Below, one piece after another: positions 1-11,481 of a stretch of 40,000 bases of DNA. Made by a program: the position numbers and the translations under genes. This DNA comes from Glandiceps talaboti (lineage: Eukaryota; Hemichordata; Enteropneusta; Spengelidae). The notes beneath the pieces were generated by a model. It was not told the DNA's origin and searched no databases. It saw only the letters and a program-made list of their open reading frames with translations. The DNA lies in contig NW_027554288.1 of the NCBI RefSeq assembly GCF_964340395.1, positions 1 through 40,000 of the forward strand, in the 5' to 3' direction. The stretch's first letter is position 1. Each line of letters opens with the position of its first letter.

Positions 1-10
1 CTTGATTGCA

Positions 11-269
11 CACTAGTAGAAAAAATAGTACAGTTTACGACACTTTCCGTACTATAGTTCAGATTGAGTTCAATTCTGTACTTTTATGCTGATGAGGTGG
101 ACGTTTCTGTACTTTCCCATTAGCGCCTGTCTAATCGGATTATACTCGATCTGAAAAATAGTTCAGATTGCGAGTCGGAAGTGATTTGAATACATTTGCA
201 TTTAGTTCAGAATATATTCATGAGTTCACCCCCATAACCGGGCAGTAAACAAATGAATATTCAAATCTA
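11..269 (+). repeat. Left 259-bp terminal inverted repeat
   Basis: The arm starts CACTAGTAGAAAAAATAG and is the exact reverse complement of 17428-17686. It contains TAGTTCAGA three times, twice as ATAGTTCAGATTG, and TTCTGTACTTT or its close variant twice. Such repeated subterminal words are typical transposase-binding regions; that role is inferred. Similarity to the right arm ends sharply after AAATCTA, with at most weak resemblance over the next 20 bases. Confidence 0.9.
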
Positions 270-526
270 TCTCGCCTGCATGTGATTCAAGGCGTGTACA
301 CTAATTGTTTGACCCACAGAAAACTAACAGTAACACTATTTAGTTAGTTAGTTGTCTGTGTTTGACCACATGAAGGCGGAGGGGGAGGGTGCAAAAGAAA
401 AGGGTTACACACATGTACAGTGTATGATATGATGAGAGCTACATTTAATGTACATGTACATACGAACTGACATGTATACGTACATGTACAACTACGCTAG
501 CATGTAAACGTTAGCAAAAACTCTTA
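270..526. other. Inner flank of left inverted repeat, no gene
   Basis: No coding signal. The stretch from about 400 to 510 is rich in the palindrome TACATGTA and its variants. Confidence 0.6.
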
Positions 527-533
527 CTACTAC

Positions 534-565
534 CTCAGACCACTAAAATACTAGAGTGGTCTGAG
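534..565. mobile_element. 32-bp hairpin insertion, CTCAGACC family, 7-bp target duplication
   Basis: Perfect 11-bp arms, CTCAGACCACT and AGTGGTCTGAG, enclose a 10-bp loop. The hairpin is flanked on both sides by CTACTAC (527-533 and 566-572). The flank is itself a CTA-rich run, so a chance direct repeat is easier here than at the other copies. The second copy at 12599 has an unrelated 7-bp repeat, which supports real insertion. Confidence 0.6.
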
Positions 566-572
566 CTACTAC

Positions 573-3500
573 TACTTGCAAAAAGTATTTACAAGCATTT
601 CCATGTAGGTCAATGAAATATCACCTATGTGGGTTATACTTCAATAGTCGGTCAAACAGCGTAAAGGTCTACATTCTACAATGACAGACATGATTGTTCA
701 ACTCGGTGCGATCTAAGATGAATTCACGGTGTATATTTGGTTACGTCGCCTTTGAATTGATGATGACGACTCGTCCGACCTAGACTGTTCTGGTCCAGTT
801 TCAAGTGAAAGTCAGAATTATCACGGTGCCATTGATTATACTAACTGTGATGAAACTCGCCCACTCTAGTCTCTATGACTTCATTAGCCCCAAAATGCAA
901 GAACTTAATAATGGTATTGTAAATCGAAGTTCATGCATGCTCTGACTGTCGCCTGTTTTTTGTTTTCTTACATTTTATACAATTTTGAATTGTTAGCTTT
1001 GTATTTCCTGCATTAATGTTGAAAACTGGTCTTTTTACTGTGCGTCTTCAATGCGCAGGTAAAATAGTGTGTTAATCTAGCATCGTGAGTACGCGCTCGC
1101 TTATGGTTTCGCATACCTTGGACTGCCTGTCATTCAGTATTGTTTTAGCCTATTTATTTCTAAAGAAAAATGGTCTGTAAAGGGACTGCTTTAGTTGTCA
1201 CAGTGCCTTTGTGGATTTATAAATCGATTTATGACAAGTGAGTCTACCTATTTTTTTTCAGACCCACTAAGTCAAGGAGTGCGATACACCAATCACCGTG
1301 TATTTAGCTTTGTATACAGTGTATGGATAATAGCAAGTTTCGGGACTGAAAAATCATAAATTGTTTGTTAGACTTATTTTTTATTCAATGTAATCTGGGT
1401 TGATTGGGAATTTTCAGATATCAGGATTTAAACCTCGGATTTCAACTCAGAAAGGCTATATTTTTTGCCTCAGTCTGAATTATATTAGTAGAACTCTCAC
1501 CAACGTTCCCAATGTGAAGTGATCTGAAAGTTGGTGAGAGGTCCTCACGTTGGATTGCAGCACTGCATGTTCTTGCCGAGAAGATAAAGAGGTGTAGTAA
1601 TTATGGTTTAAAACTGACTTTTACAAACGCCAGTCGTGTAGGGTCTATGATTTTTTATGTTGTGGATGAATGCGGCACTTTGATCTGAACCTCAGACCAC
1701 TATAATAGGAACAGACTAGAATCGCTTTTTGTTTTAGGTGTAAATGGGGCTCTAAACCCATCTTCTCTGTCGTGCATGGTTACCCTTCAAACCTGCTTCA
1801 AGACGAACGTTGAGCAAAACGATAATTCGTGTCTTTACGGTTTTTTTTTGCAATTGTGTTTTAGTGGCCTGAGTCTGAACAAGTGTTCATACAGTACAGC
1901 AAAGTCCCACCAACAAAATCCATAGCAATAGATGCAGGAAAACCTCAGTATGGGCGACGGTGAAATCATGGTGTTAATTCTAAAACTTTTGAAAGCAAGA
2001 ACATATGTTTGTGCAACTTTTGTATTAAAAGCATACCATTCCAATTCAAGGACAACGATTTTGTTCAGAAATGGTGGTAGGACTATAATCCTTCCTACCT
2101 CCTTCCTTCCTACCTCCATAGTTCAAAACCGCTGATCGTAACTGCATGGTACAGCGCATCTACATTTATTTCTGAGTTCCGGAGGGCATTATTTGATAAG
2201 TACCCCATTCGTCCCTGTATTAGATCTTGTATAGTCATAACATTACAAAGATATGTGATTGTTGTGATCATTTCATTTGCTCATTATGTATTCAAGTGTA
2301 GTCAAATTTTCTTAGGTGTATGAGCAACTTTACTTCACCAATAAATTCTACTTTCTCACGAGTATTGTAAAATAACATGGCTATAATATGATACTACACA
2401 GCACGTTTTAGACGTATTTGCATATCAATGTCATCTTCAAATTTTCTTGAAGAATTCTTCATCCAGATACTCTAACATACCTGCACACCAAATGTCAGCC
2501 CATTCAATCGATTAGTTTTGCGGCTGTCATTCATTTTTACTTTGAATTCTTTTATTTACAAAACAAATGACAGTTTTTGACCCCAAAAATGACCAAAAAC
2601 AGAAAATTGAAAATATCTTGCTGTCATAAACAAATATGAATAGACTTCTCGATAAAATTCCATTTACTCATTGGGAACATCGAACGTACAATGTCAAAAA
2701 GTCGCACTGGCGCAAAGTATCATGGGAAAACTTTCTTTGGCACACCTCACTTAGGAAATATAGCCGCAACAAAAAAGTTAATACTGGGATCATGTCTTTT
2801 TAAATTTAGCCTTTACCTTATAGAATAGAAGTATCAAAAGTGTATGCACTAACAAGTATCTGTGGTTTGTGCAAACATGCCAAATCGCTGATGATTGTTA
2901 AACAACACAACTTTGCATACCATTGTCATTAATAATTCTACGTTTTACTTCTGAATCAGTTCTAAACACTTACGATTGAAATGATCGTCAACGATACGCT
3001 GATTTGTAGTTGAGGGTAATTAAAAATATTTTACAATGACGATTTCGACCATTAGCCGATGGAGGTGACCCCAACCAAACCTGTCACAAGATGTAAACTT
3101 GCACACTTTTTGTGTGTCAATATGTCTGTTCTGGTCAGTCTGTTTTGGGAATTTATGGTACACTCACTGTCGCAGTTTTCAGCCAGGGTCACGTTATTCG
3201 ACGATTACTATTTGGATAAACACTGCAAAAAAGTAACACCCGTCATTGTTGCTTAGACATTTTCCTAGGGTCTTTTTCAACATGATTTATAGTAAGAAGT
3301 AACTTTGTTGATGGTGTAGTCACTGAATTTATAACCCTACATCGATGACTTAGTAATTGAACACGCAAATGAATTATCATGAACACTGATCTACAACCGA
3401 TCCGACCCTGGGATTCGATCACAATTCATGGCGTCGCTTGCCAGTCTATGTCTATGTCTTGGTCACGCAAACGTGAACACTCTGATATCTGAAACACTTC

Positions 3501-4532
3501 TTTGCTCCAGATACGCACCTTTTTTTCATGGAAAATGTCATATAGTTTGAAGTAAGCTGGGAGAAAATATTAATGAGATATTTGTAGATTTAAATAAGAG
3601 TGAAATGATAGTCAAGTGATTTTGAACCATCTCCGTGTATTTTGCTTTAGCGAAAACACTGACAACTACTAGTATGTGATCGCCCGGTCGTCAAATTGCA
3701 AAGAACAATGAAGAACAGCTGAACACCTTCCTGTGGTCATCTGTTCCTTTCCGTACCGACTCTCAATTGTTTTGCTGCGTTTACTTGTATATCTTTAATA
3801 ACAATAGTTTTTTAACTAACACCAATGTTCTTCCACTTTCTTTGCTTTCAAAATCAGTCACTTACTGTTGTAGCCAGTCAAAGACAGCCATCCTCAACTG
3901 GAAACACACCATGACAACAAAGATATACCAGAAAGTCATGACGTTTTGAATCATATCATTCGGCCCCCAACCCTGTTTTTGACAATTAAAAAATGCTCTA
4001 CTACCCATCACAGCCAGTATCAATCAGACTTTTTCCATATATTATATTCCACCCTAACTTAACCCATATGACCGCCCCATTTATAACTCGTATGTCCGGA
4101 CATGAACATGATTGGCTTTTCGCTGACCAAGGGGTATGAGACCATATGTGGAAGTGGGGGATAAGCTTATCAAATATGACCGTAGTTCCATGTAAATTAA
4201 AACTTATAGTTATGCTTATAGTCGTTACGTTTTCAGTTTATTGTGGTACCCGCTTGATGCTTTCTCTGAAGATGCCGACGGGATCAGTCTAAAATTCAGT
4301 TCTGGTGTATAAACTACAATGTATCACACATATCATGACTCTCACTATCCAATCCATCGGCTATACACTGGAGAACACAAGGACTATACTGACTGTTTTC
4401 TATCCAGCACGAAATAAATTGAGAATACGTGGAACTTATATGTACATGAACAGTAGCTCCGACAACTCTGACAAGTCTCTATATACCCCACCAGGCCTCT
4501 TTGCTGGAGTTCGCGGAGCGTGTGTTGTCAGT
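573..4532. other. Four kilobases without a recognisable gene
   Basis: AT-rich DNA with frequent stops in all frames. The short open frames near 1.9, 3.1, 3.8 and 4.3 kb show no known domain and no good splice-site context. A stretch near 2400-2640 reads like old repeat DNA, but I could not assign it to a family. One small hairpin lies at 1494-1540. Confidence 0.5.
1494..1540. repeat. 47-bp hairpin with 11-bp perfect arms
   Basis: CTCTCACCAAC and GTTGGTGAGAG enclose 25 bases. No direct repeat flanks it (AGTAGAA left, GTCCTCA right), so unlike the CTCAGACC and CATAGAC hairpins there is no evidence that it is an insertion. Confidence 0.5.
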
Positions 4533-4539
4533 GCTAATC

Positions 4540-4685
4540 TCGTCTAGTTCCTATCACCGTGTTCCTAAACAGTATCGTTACCATTTACACCTCCACTCAC
4601 TAAACTTGGTTTAGTCATAGAAAATAGAGAGGACCCTCTCTATTGTCTATGGTTTAGTTAGATACCAATTGGCATCTGGACTAGA
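4540..4685. mobile_element. MITE, short copy, with a hairpin element nested in it
   Basis: Both ends match the element at 11482-11860: TCTAGTTCCTAT and CCTCCACTCA on the left, GGTTTAGTTAGA and TTGGCATC on the right. The long middle of that copy is missing here. Exact 7-bp repeats GCTAATC flank it (4533-4539 and 4686-4692). The terminal inverted repeats are short and imperfect, roughly TCTAGTCC. A 36-bp palindrome has inserted at 4616, and the other copy shows the uninterrupted sequence at that point. Confidence 0.7.
4616..4651. mobile_element. 36-bp palindromic insertion, CATAGAC family, nested in MITE
   Basis: It starts CATAGA and ends TCTATG. Arms of 18 bases match at 16 positions, so almost the whole insert is stem. 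Exact GTTTAGT lies on both sides (4609-4615 and 4652-4658); an eighth base G can be read into the duplication because it is shared with the element end. Removing the insert and one repeat gives TGGTTTAGTTAGATACC, which matches TGGTTTAGTTAGAAACC in the related MITE at 11.8 kb. That relative is a natural empty site. Confidence 0.8.
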
Positions 4686-4692
4686 GCTAATC

Positions 4693-5291
4693 ACGAGTCC
4701 ATCACAACGTGCATGCATCATTTTCTGATGTCCGCATTTGATTTGGACATTGAAGTAAATGATTTTACATTTCTGAGTCTCATTCGGTATTTTTCCACTG
4801 TTCTATATGTGGTAGCTACTACTTTTGGCACAATAAAAAAAAAGATGTTACGAAGACGAAAAAAAATATAATCGAGATGCACGATAAACATTTTTGGAAA
4901 AAAAGTCACATAAATGACTGCAGTATCCATATTTTTAATTGGCATGATTGAAGACTTTAAAAAATGAATGATGATAAAAGTGAGATTTTGCCTCAGTGAT
5001 GTTTTTTCTATACAAGCGATAACATCACGATACCGGGTACTTCACAAACATTATCTCACTGACTTCAAAACCATAGTGACTAAATCGTTTCGTACAATTA
5101 GACGGCATGATGTTTTTTACGTCTCGCACAAGCATATACAATGGTACACTTTACCAAATTGTAATAGACCATGTAAATATTACATTGACCGATGCAGATC
5201 TTGCTCGCGCAGGTTGGGTAGATTTATATGCTACGTTATGCCTTAGGCCTAAAAAATAACTGTTTGGTTTCTGTTACCCGACCCACCTAGT
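4693..5291. other. No recognisable gene
   Basis: AT-rich sequence with A-runs near 4835-4910. The short open frames on both strands at 4.7-5.2 kb show no domain. Confidence 0.5.
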
Positions 5292-5475
5292 TTTTCACTG
5301 CCGACCCTTAACTTTTTTTTTACGTGTTCTTGAAAAACTAACAAAATCGCAACAATTGTGAAGTCTCACGAGACATAGTGGATGCAGAAACTGACATCAA
5401 CTTAAAAAGACAATATAAAACTGTTCCTCCAATCTGTAATGGTTGTACATCTAATGGAAAGAAGCCAATAACACA
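5292..5475. repeat. Dispersed repeat, copy 1 of pair
   Basis: Similar along its length to 8727-8889 in the same orientation. Shared stretches include TGCCGACCCT, GTGAAGTCT, CATCAACTTAAAAA and CCAATCTG. The copies differ by many substitutions and small indels. The second copy directly follows the 3' end of a minus-strand LINE, so the repeat may be LINE 3' untranslated sequence; this is inferred. Confidence 0.65.
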
Positions 5476-5943
5476 GAGATCATTTGGAAAAAATGGAAAA
5501 CCAGAATTAGACACTCGCACATGAATAAAAATAAATCTACCTACCCCACCTATTTATTTATTTTGCCTAATCGGAACAACACAATTTTTTTAATAGGCCT
5601 ATTTCCTAACTCAAGCTTAAATTATTGGACCCTTGTGAACCAAAAATGTGCGAAAATACAACGCCAAAATAGTAACGCTTTGCACGGTTTTCACACTGAG
5701 CAATACGATTAGATCATAGACAGTGAAGTTCTCCAGTGTCTCTGGTTAGACCGACAACAATGAAACCGTTAGCGGGATCTCAGAGTCATACTCATTCACA
5801 TACAATTTTTTATGGCTGTTCACGTTGGTTAGCAACATCTCTGTCTTTGAGTTTGAATGAAATCGCTGCCATTCCCTACAGGAAACTGTTCTATGGAATT
5901 ACATGCCAGGAGCGCTTTCAATATCATAGAATGTTTTGTTGAT

Positions 5944-5998
5944 CTTTTTTTTTCTTTTTTTCTTTTTTTTTTCTTCTTTTTTTTTTTGGGGGGGGGTC
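5944..5998 (+). repeat. Low-complexity T-rich tract ending in a G run
   Basis: Almost pure T with scattered C, followed by about ten G. This may be a degenerate element tail on the opposite strand or plain simple sequence. No associated element was identified. Confidence 0.8.
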
Positions 5999-7732
5999 GA
6001 CAACTTTTACCAAGACAACCATTATATTAATCATTATAGTAACTACCTAGCATGGCTAATAGCCATACTGAGGTAGAACTGTAGATTGCTAAAATGTTAT
6101 GGGTTGCTGGTTGTACACAACCTCAGCATATGCCACTTGACTTTCAGGCATTAATAGGTGGCAGAAATAGTCCGCACCAGGGCCGCTCTGTAGTCCGCAT
6201 AAAAGGGTGACTAAGCCCAGACAATATTGTCCAGACCAGATTTGGAGGTGTGAACGCATTTAAAGCTGACTCGGTTCTAAATCTTGGTGCATATTCATGA
6301 GGTCGACACCTAGAAAATGAACCATGTGTACATTTCTTTTGTCTTTTGTTAGTTAATTTATGCGGGTAAACTGTGTCTTCACTAACATTTTCCACTAAAA
6401 GTTTCAAAATTGTCTTGTTTTTTGAAGGACTACTATAATAATATTTCACCGCCCTTGCTTTATTGTCATATCAGGAAAGTCAAGAACTTGACAAAAGCTA
6501 TTCAAAACAAAGTAATCAAAGTTGTAAAACCAAAATGGTGCCGTGGAGAGTTGTGTCTGGTCATGTTCTGATCATGGAAGTATAACCCACGGTCTGATCT
6601 AGTAGCAGTATATCAACGACGAATCTACATTACAAACAAACAAACAAACAAACAAACAACACACACACACACACACACACACGGTGATATTAAAAAGCAC
6701 GCAACACAAAGGTTGGTTCACATCCCTCGCATCAGTACCGGTACCCATTCTACTGAGTTATAAATATAAATCACATTCTCAGCTACAACATTGAACTTGT
6801 ATGATACAAAAATCTTCAGAATGTGCGGGCCATATTTTCACTACCGGCATTGGCAGTCACCATCACTGCCTTTAAAAAAAATTAATACAGATAAATGGAA
6901 GCAAAAACAATCCTCTTGACGGTAGTTTAGTAGTCAGTTATGAATTATGTAACGTTAAATAACGCTATTCAAATATTTCCCTCTATGCCTCCCATATACC
7001 GATAGTAAATCTTCAAACATCCATACAGACATGCGGACTTTGCTCCCTACTAGATACATCCATGTTTTACGTTACTTTCGTATTGCAAATTTAGCTGATG
7101 ATGTCATGTCAAAGCCACGTGGTCTAAAAACCTGAATCTCCGTACATACATTTCGATATGAAATTATTTATCCGTGATGTTTAGAATTTTGGTCGGTCAA
7201 TATAGTTTCAATGACCAAGTGTGACCCCCACTGATGTCTAAAGTACTAATATCAGTACCTGACCGGCCATGGCCATGGCCTTGTTTTTGTTTTTGATTTT
7301 CTTCAATATTCAAATCTACGTAATGTCTGGTTTGTTAGGCCATAAATTCCAAGCATATTTACCATGATATCACAAATATAGACCAGTTACAGAAAGTAAT
7401 AAGTGTCAGCAAAATACTGTAATATCGATACTGTTTCACGGATTTTAGGGACGCTGGTGCTTGGATTATTTTACGGTTGACATTACCTAGCCAGTAATAT
7501 AAGGAGTAGTACATGGGTATTTTATCCCTGGACTCTCTGTCTGTTTATATCGAAATGGAATAAGCTGAAACAGTTCTTCTTTGAGCAGGAAATATGTTGT
7601 GATTATGGATATTATATATATACATGTATATAATTGCCAACACATCGGCAACGAGAGTAATGACATTGACTATACGTAATATGTAAAGATGTAGTGTAAA
7701 ATTGGAATACGGTCGTCAGGAACTAGATTAGG
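5999..7732. other. No recognisable gene; small hairpin and microsatellite
   Basis: A stem-loop with CTACCT/AGGTAG and ATGGCT/AGCCAT arms lies at 6043-6076 without a flanking duplication. A 101-codon open frame on the minus strand near 6144-6449 matches no family I know, and its composition looks like repeat DNA. The palindromic run GGCCATGGCCATGGCC lies near 7265. Confidence 0.5.
6633..6682 (+). repeat. Compound microsatellite (CAAA)n(CA)n
   Basis: Six to seven CAAA units run directly into about eleven CA units without interruption. Confidence 0.95.
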
Positions 7733-7800
7733 GTAGGGGGAGGCTCAGGAGAAAAATTGTTGTCACGGGAAAAAAACGAATTGGGACGTGCGTGAAAATT

Positions 7801-7893
7801 CGGATTGTCTGAAAGGGGCCCGGAGTCACGTACAAATATTTTGCTCATGAGTTGAACCAAATTTAACTCCAGGAGCAGACGTTTAACAAGCGT
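7801..7893 (+). repeat. Dispersed repeat, copy 1
   Basis: It shares GTCTGAAAGGG, GCTCATGA, TTGAACCAAA and AGGAGCAG with 13843-13928, in the same order and orientation. A shorter relative of the 3' part (ACAGGAGCAATCGTTTACC) lies near 14137. A 131-codon open frame on the minus strand spans this region, but it reflects the repeat and has no recognisable domain. Confidence 0.6.
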
Positions 7894-8434
7894 ATTTTTA
7901 AAAGGGTGACTGGCAGAGAATGTGTGTCTCTTGAAGGGTAGACAATATACTCGCGATAGACTATGGGTTTCAGGCCACTGTGTCAGACGTGGTCTTGGAG
8001 GAGTCAGTACAATTCCTCCAAGAGTGGTAAGAGGCCAAGCCTGAAATAGACGGGTTTGCAAGTAGAAGTTTACATGCCTTGTCTGTGGTTTACATTGTGC
8101 ACGCAAAACATCCCACAAAACCGGCCATAACTAAAGCGGCATATCAGTAAATATGAAAAACGTGATCTTGGTAATTTGGATACCAGTTCTGAAAATATTC
8201 TCCGGGAAAATAGGTTAAAATGAACATCAAGATAGCTGCCTATTTCCCATTGTTTATAAATCGTCAAGAGGTTAAGCTATCCACTCAGATGAACCACTCT
8301 TTGTCACTTTATAATCTGGCATTATACATGGGATAATTTCCAAAATGTACATGTTTTATCGTTTCATTTTGGACTTTATAGAAGTTGATGACTAAAATTA
8401 CCTTACCCTCGATGAAAGTTATGAATGCGACTAG
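7894..8434. other. No recognisable gene
   Basis: No domain, RNA gene or repeat stands out between the dispersed repeat and the small hairpin at 8442. Confidence 0.5.
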
Positions 8435-8441
8435 GTTTTAC

Positions 8442-8465
8442 CATAGACAGGGTGGAGGGTCTATG
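8442..8465. mobile_element. 24-bp hairpin insertion, CATAGAC family
   Basis: It starts CATAGACAGG and ends GGGTCTATG, with 7-bp perfect terminal arms CATAGAC/GTCTATG. Exact 7-bp repeats GTTTTAC flank it (8435-8441 and 8466-8472). As at 4616, an eighth base G can be counted because it coincides with the last base of the element. This is the shortest complete copy seen. Confidence 0.7.
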
Positions 8466-8604
8466 GTTTTACCTACTAGAATTAGTTGCGACAAGATTGT
8501 AAATGCACATGGGCGAGTTTTGCCAGATTGCTTTATTTCAAGTGATTTGAAAATTGTGAATGGCGGACTTGGCCGTGGTCCATCGAATTGTCGAGTACTA
8601 CCGT

Positions 8605-8645
8605 GGTGGCACTAGTCGTTCCTCACTGGAACGGCAAGTGCCACC
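8605..8645. repeat. 41-bp hairpin
   Basis: Outer arms GGTGGCACT/AGTGCCACC (9 bp perfect) and inner GTTCC/GGAAC surround a 5-base loop. No flanking direct repeat is present, so insertion is not shown. Confidence 0.55.
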
Positions 8646-8726
8646 TTATGGCGATATTTATTGTCTTTGAACCTTTCTCAACAAATAAATCACACATAAC
8701 TCCCCAAACGCTTCCATTCTAGAAAT

Positions 8727-8889
8727 CCGGTGCCGACCCTAAACCTTTTTAATAAAGAAGAAAAATCAGTAAAATCGAGAAAATTGTGAGTGAAGTCTTG
8801 CCAGAAATGGTCATCAACTTAAAAAAGACAATAAAAAAACGCGGTTCTTCCAATCTGGAATGCAGAGCAGATGTCTTTGAAATAGAATT
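8727..8889. repeat. Dispersed repeat, copy 2 of pair
   Basis: Relative of 5292-5475. It abuts the 3' end of the minus-strand LINE that starts at 8890, which suggests it may be that LINE's 3' untranslated region; the copy near 5.3 kb would then be a 5'-truncated insertion. Confidence 0.6.
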
Positions 8890-9343
8890 ATTTAGTTTGG
8901 TTTAAAATTTAGTTGAAGTGGGCACAAAACTTGATTTGGTTCTGACTGTTCTGAATTTAGGGACACGAAATCGTCTCCCTGATGGCAGGAGTTCAAAGTG
9001 TTGGGACATAATGTGGCCTTTGTCATTTACCATTTTCCCAGCTTTGTTTTGTACACGAGATGTAAACATTTCATTCAAATTAGTCTACTTTTCACTCAAT
9101 ACTTTACTAAACACATTTACAATTTTGTTCAAGACACTCTTGTAGCTAGTCCCTAGACTACCAAACCAGCACAAAAAAGAAAATGTTAAACCGACTCAAA
9201 ACTCCGATAGAATGTCTGTAATACCTTGGCATTTACAAAATTTTAGGCCCCTCAATTGTTGTAGACAGTAAACTCTAGATTGACATTTCTTGTTAATGAA
9301 ATCTGTGTTGGCCTTAACATTTGATTTATTATCCAAGACTGTT

Positions 9344-9410
<67 letters not shown>

Positions 9411-10420
9411 ACCTGTTCAACTTTAACATTGTCAATAAAAAGGTCGGGCACTACTTTAGGGTTCTTCCTAAAGTCGACCTTTCGTCCAAGTAGTTTTCTT
9501 TACACCAAGTAACAAACCTATCAACTTCATCGAAATAAGTACGGTCAGAATTTGACAGGTCAACTAATGCAGAGTTATCAGAATATTTGATAAGTGGATT
9601 TGTATCGGTACCTGATGAGCAGTCATTTGTGTAAAGTGTAAATAGTTTGTGTGAGAGTATCGTGCTCTGTGAGGCACCCCTAAATGTTGAATGGAAGGCT
9701 GAACTTAATTTTTGGTAGCGAACAAACTGGGAAAGGTTGACAAGAAAATCCATTATCCAGAGGATGAGTTTGGGGTTAACGTTTAAATAACTAAGTTTAT
9801 GAGCCATCATGTTTGGTTGACTTCTGTTAACGACTGATGAAAAATCAATAACCAATAGTCTTACAAATGAACTTGGTTTTTCAAGATGTGTATACGCATC
9901 GTGAAGTAATGTGAGAGTTGCATTATCAGTACCTCTATTACTTTAATATGTAAATTGGTATGGGTCAAGGTGTGAATGTTTTTGTGGGTTTTGACAAAGT
10001 AAAATACGCTCGAAGCATTTCATCACAATGGAAGTCAGTGCTACAGGACGATGCCTTGGAAGTTTTTAGGGACCGGACAGATGGTAGATGTTTTCCAAAT
10101 GGTTGATATCGTATGATCATTGTACGACCAATTGAACAATCTACTGGAAACACTAGCTAACTGCGATGCATAGACATTCAGTAACCTACCACATATGTTA
10201 TCAGGACCCATAGCTTTCCTTATATTTAGTTTCTTAAAAATAGACAACTCGTTTATCACTGATTTCAAATTAACTCTTCTTTTCTTCTTATTTACTCTCA
10301 AGATCTAACCCGATGTTATCTATTTCCTTTCCAAAATCGTGAATATCAAAGCGACAGTACATTACAACTTCGCCTCGCCACCACCCTGTGTTGCTTGGCA
10401 AGGTGGTAAATAAAACAAGT
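8890..10420 (-). mobile_element. Decayed jockey/CR1-group LINE, reverse transcriptase to C-terminus
   Basis: Conceptual translation on the minus strand, with frameshifts and stops, gives in order: YCRFDIHDF-like linker; RKAMGPDNICGRLL (fingers, near 10.2 kb); DPYQFTY; VIDFSSV (palm block A); GASQSTILSHKLFTLYTND (block B); IKYSDNSA at about 9575, where the family has YxDD; WCKENYLD; VDFRKNPKV; then, beyond a (TA)n tract, LDNKSNVKANTDF and LPSGRRFRVPKFRT near the 3' end. The first catalytic Asp of the box remains but the second reads Asn, so this copy is dead. The endonuclease part is absent, as in a 5'-truncated insertion. Clade within the group is not resolved. Confidence 0.85.
9346..9407 (+). 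repeat. (TA)31 microsatellite inside a LINE
   Basis: About 62 bases of perfect TA. It lies inside the reverse-transcriptase reading of the surrounding minus-strand LINE, where the family has a Tyr-rich YLG-type motif, so it may have expanded from a short TATATA within the element. Confidence 0.95.
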
Positions 10421-10984
10421 TTGCCTTTGGGATTATATTAACTGGGATTGTCGACACTGAATAATCCGGTCAATCATGGCACTGCGCTCATTGTATGTCA
10501 CGGCGTACAAGTATAAACGACGTTCATACTTCCATGACCATAGTTTCTGCGACTGCGACCTGTCCACCTTTGTGGAGGGTCCATGGTTTGATGGGATGCG
10601 TTAATTCTGGCAAACTTGTTTGGCAAATCGATCTGACGCAATATAGCTTGTGACCGTGGCATGCATAGCTTGGGTCAAAATCTATAACACCATTAAAGTA
10701 TAAATAATGTTTAAACTTCCACGATAACACATACCTTTGAGAAATTATACTGACAGTATAATTACTCCAAGCACAGACTATTCTCGTGTCAAACTCCGAC
10801 ACGAACTTGTTTTTCCTTGAAGAGTATATCTCGTGAGACCTATGGAAATTATCAAAATCTATATTGTAGTTGAAAAGAGCAAGAATGAAAAGAGGGGAAA
10901 TTTAAGGGACATCATTTCTATATACACGTGTATTGTGCAAAGAACCCGATATCTTTGACCGCGTTGCCGTCAACCGAGCAATGG

Positions 10985-11075
<91 letters not shown>

Positions 11076-11474
11076 AGGTAAGTCATAAACTGAAGGAAAA
11101 GTGCTCAATACTGAGAAGTAGAGCTGTATTTACACAAAGTACACAAGTTATGGTACGGAGGCCGTTACGATCTTCAGACGACTAAATAACGGAAATTCAA
11201 GTGATAGAATTCGATGCGCGTTGTTGAGTGACATGGTGGAATGATAGAATGTATTTGTTTTCGTGGACGATTTAGTGGACGATCTAGTGGAATTAATCTC
11301 TAAAAAAAAACATGAATCATGGTCTGAGTACTTCACAAATGTATTCAATGCTCAAGTCCAAAGTGATGAAAGTTTCTCGATTTCCATGATCTTATCAGAT
11401 CCACCTTGATAGACATAAATTCAGGCATTAATGGTGAGATTAATATCCGACTGTAGTCTTTTGGACAAGGTAAT
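10421..11474. other. No recognisable gene
   Basis: The open frames on the minus strand at 10.5-10.8 and 11.1-11.35 kb show no domain. The region contains the long TA tract at 10987. Confidence 0.5.
10987..11073 (+). repeat. (AT)43 microsatellite
   Basis: Perfect AT dinucleotide for about 87 bases, the longer of two such tracts in the window. Confidence 0.95.
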
Positions 11475-11481
11475 TACTTTG

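Noticed and set aside
6043-6076. Stem-loop as another member of the tiny hairpin families
   Set aside because: No flanking direct repeat, and the termini match neither the CATAGAC nor the CTCAGACC family.
7723-8118. 131-codon minus-strand open frame
   Set aside because: It overlaps a dispersed repeat, matches no family and has no start or splice context; the related repeat at 13.9 kb does not keep the frame.
10524-10802. 92-codon minus-strand open frame as a gene
   Set aside because: No domain, no splice context and no similarity to the LINE beside it.
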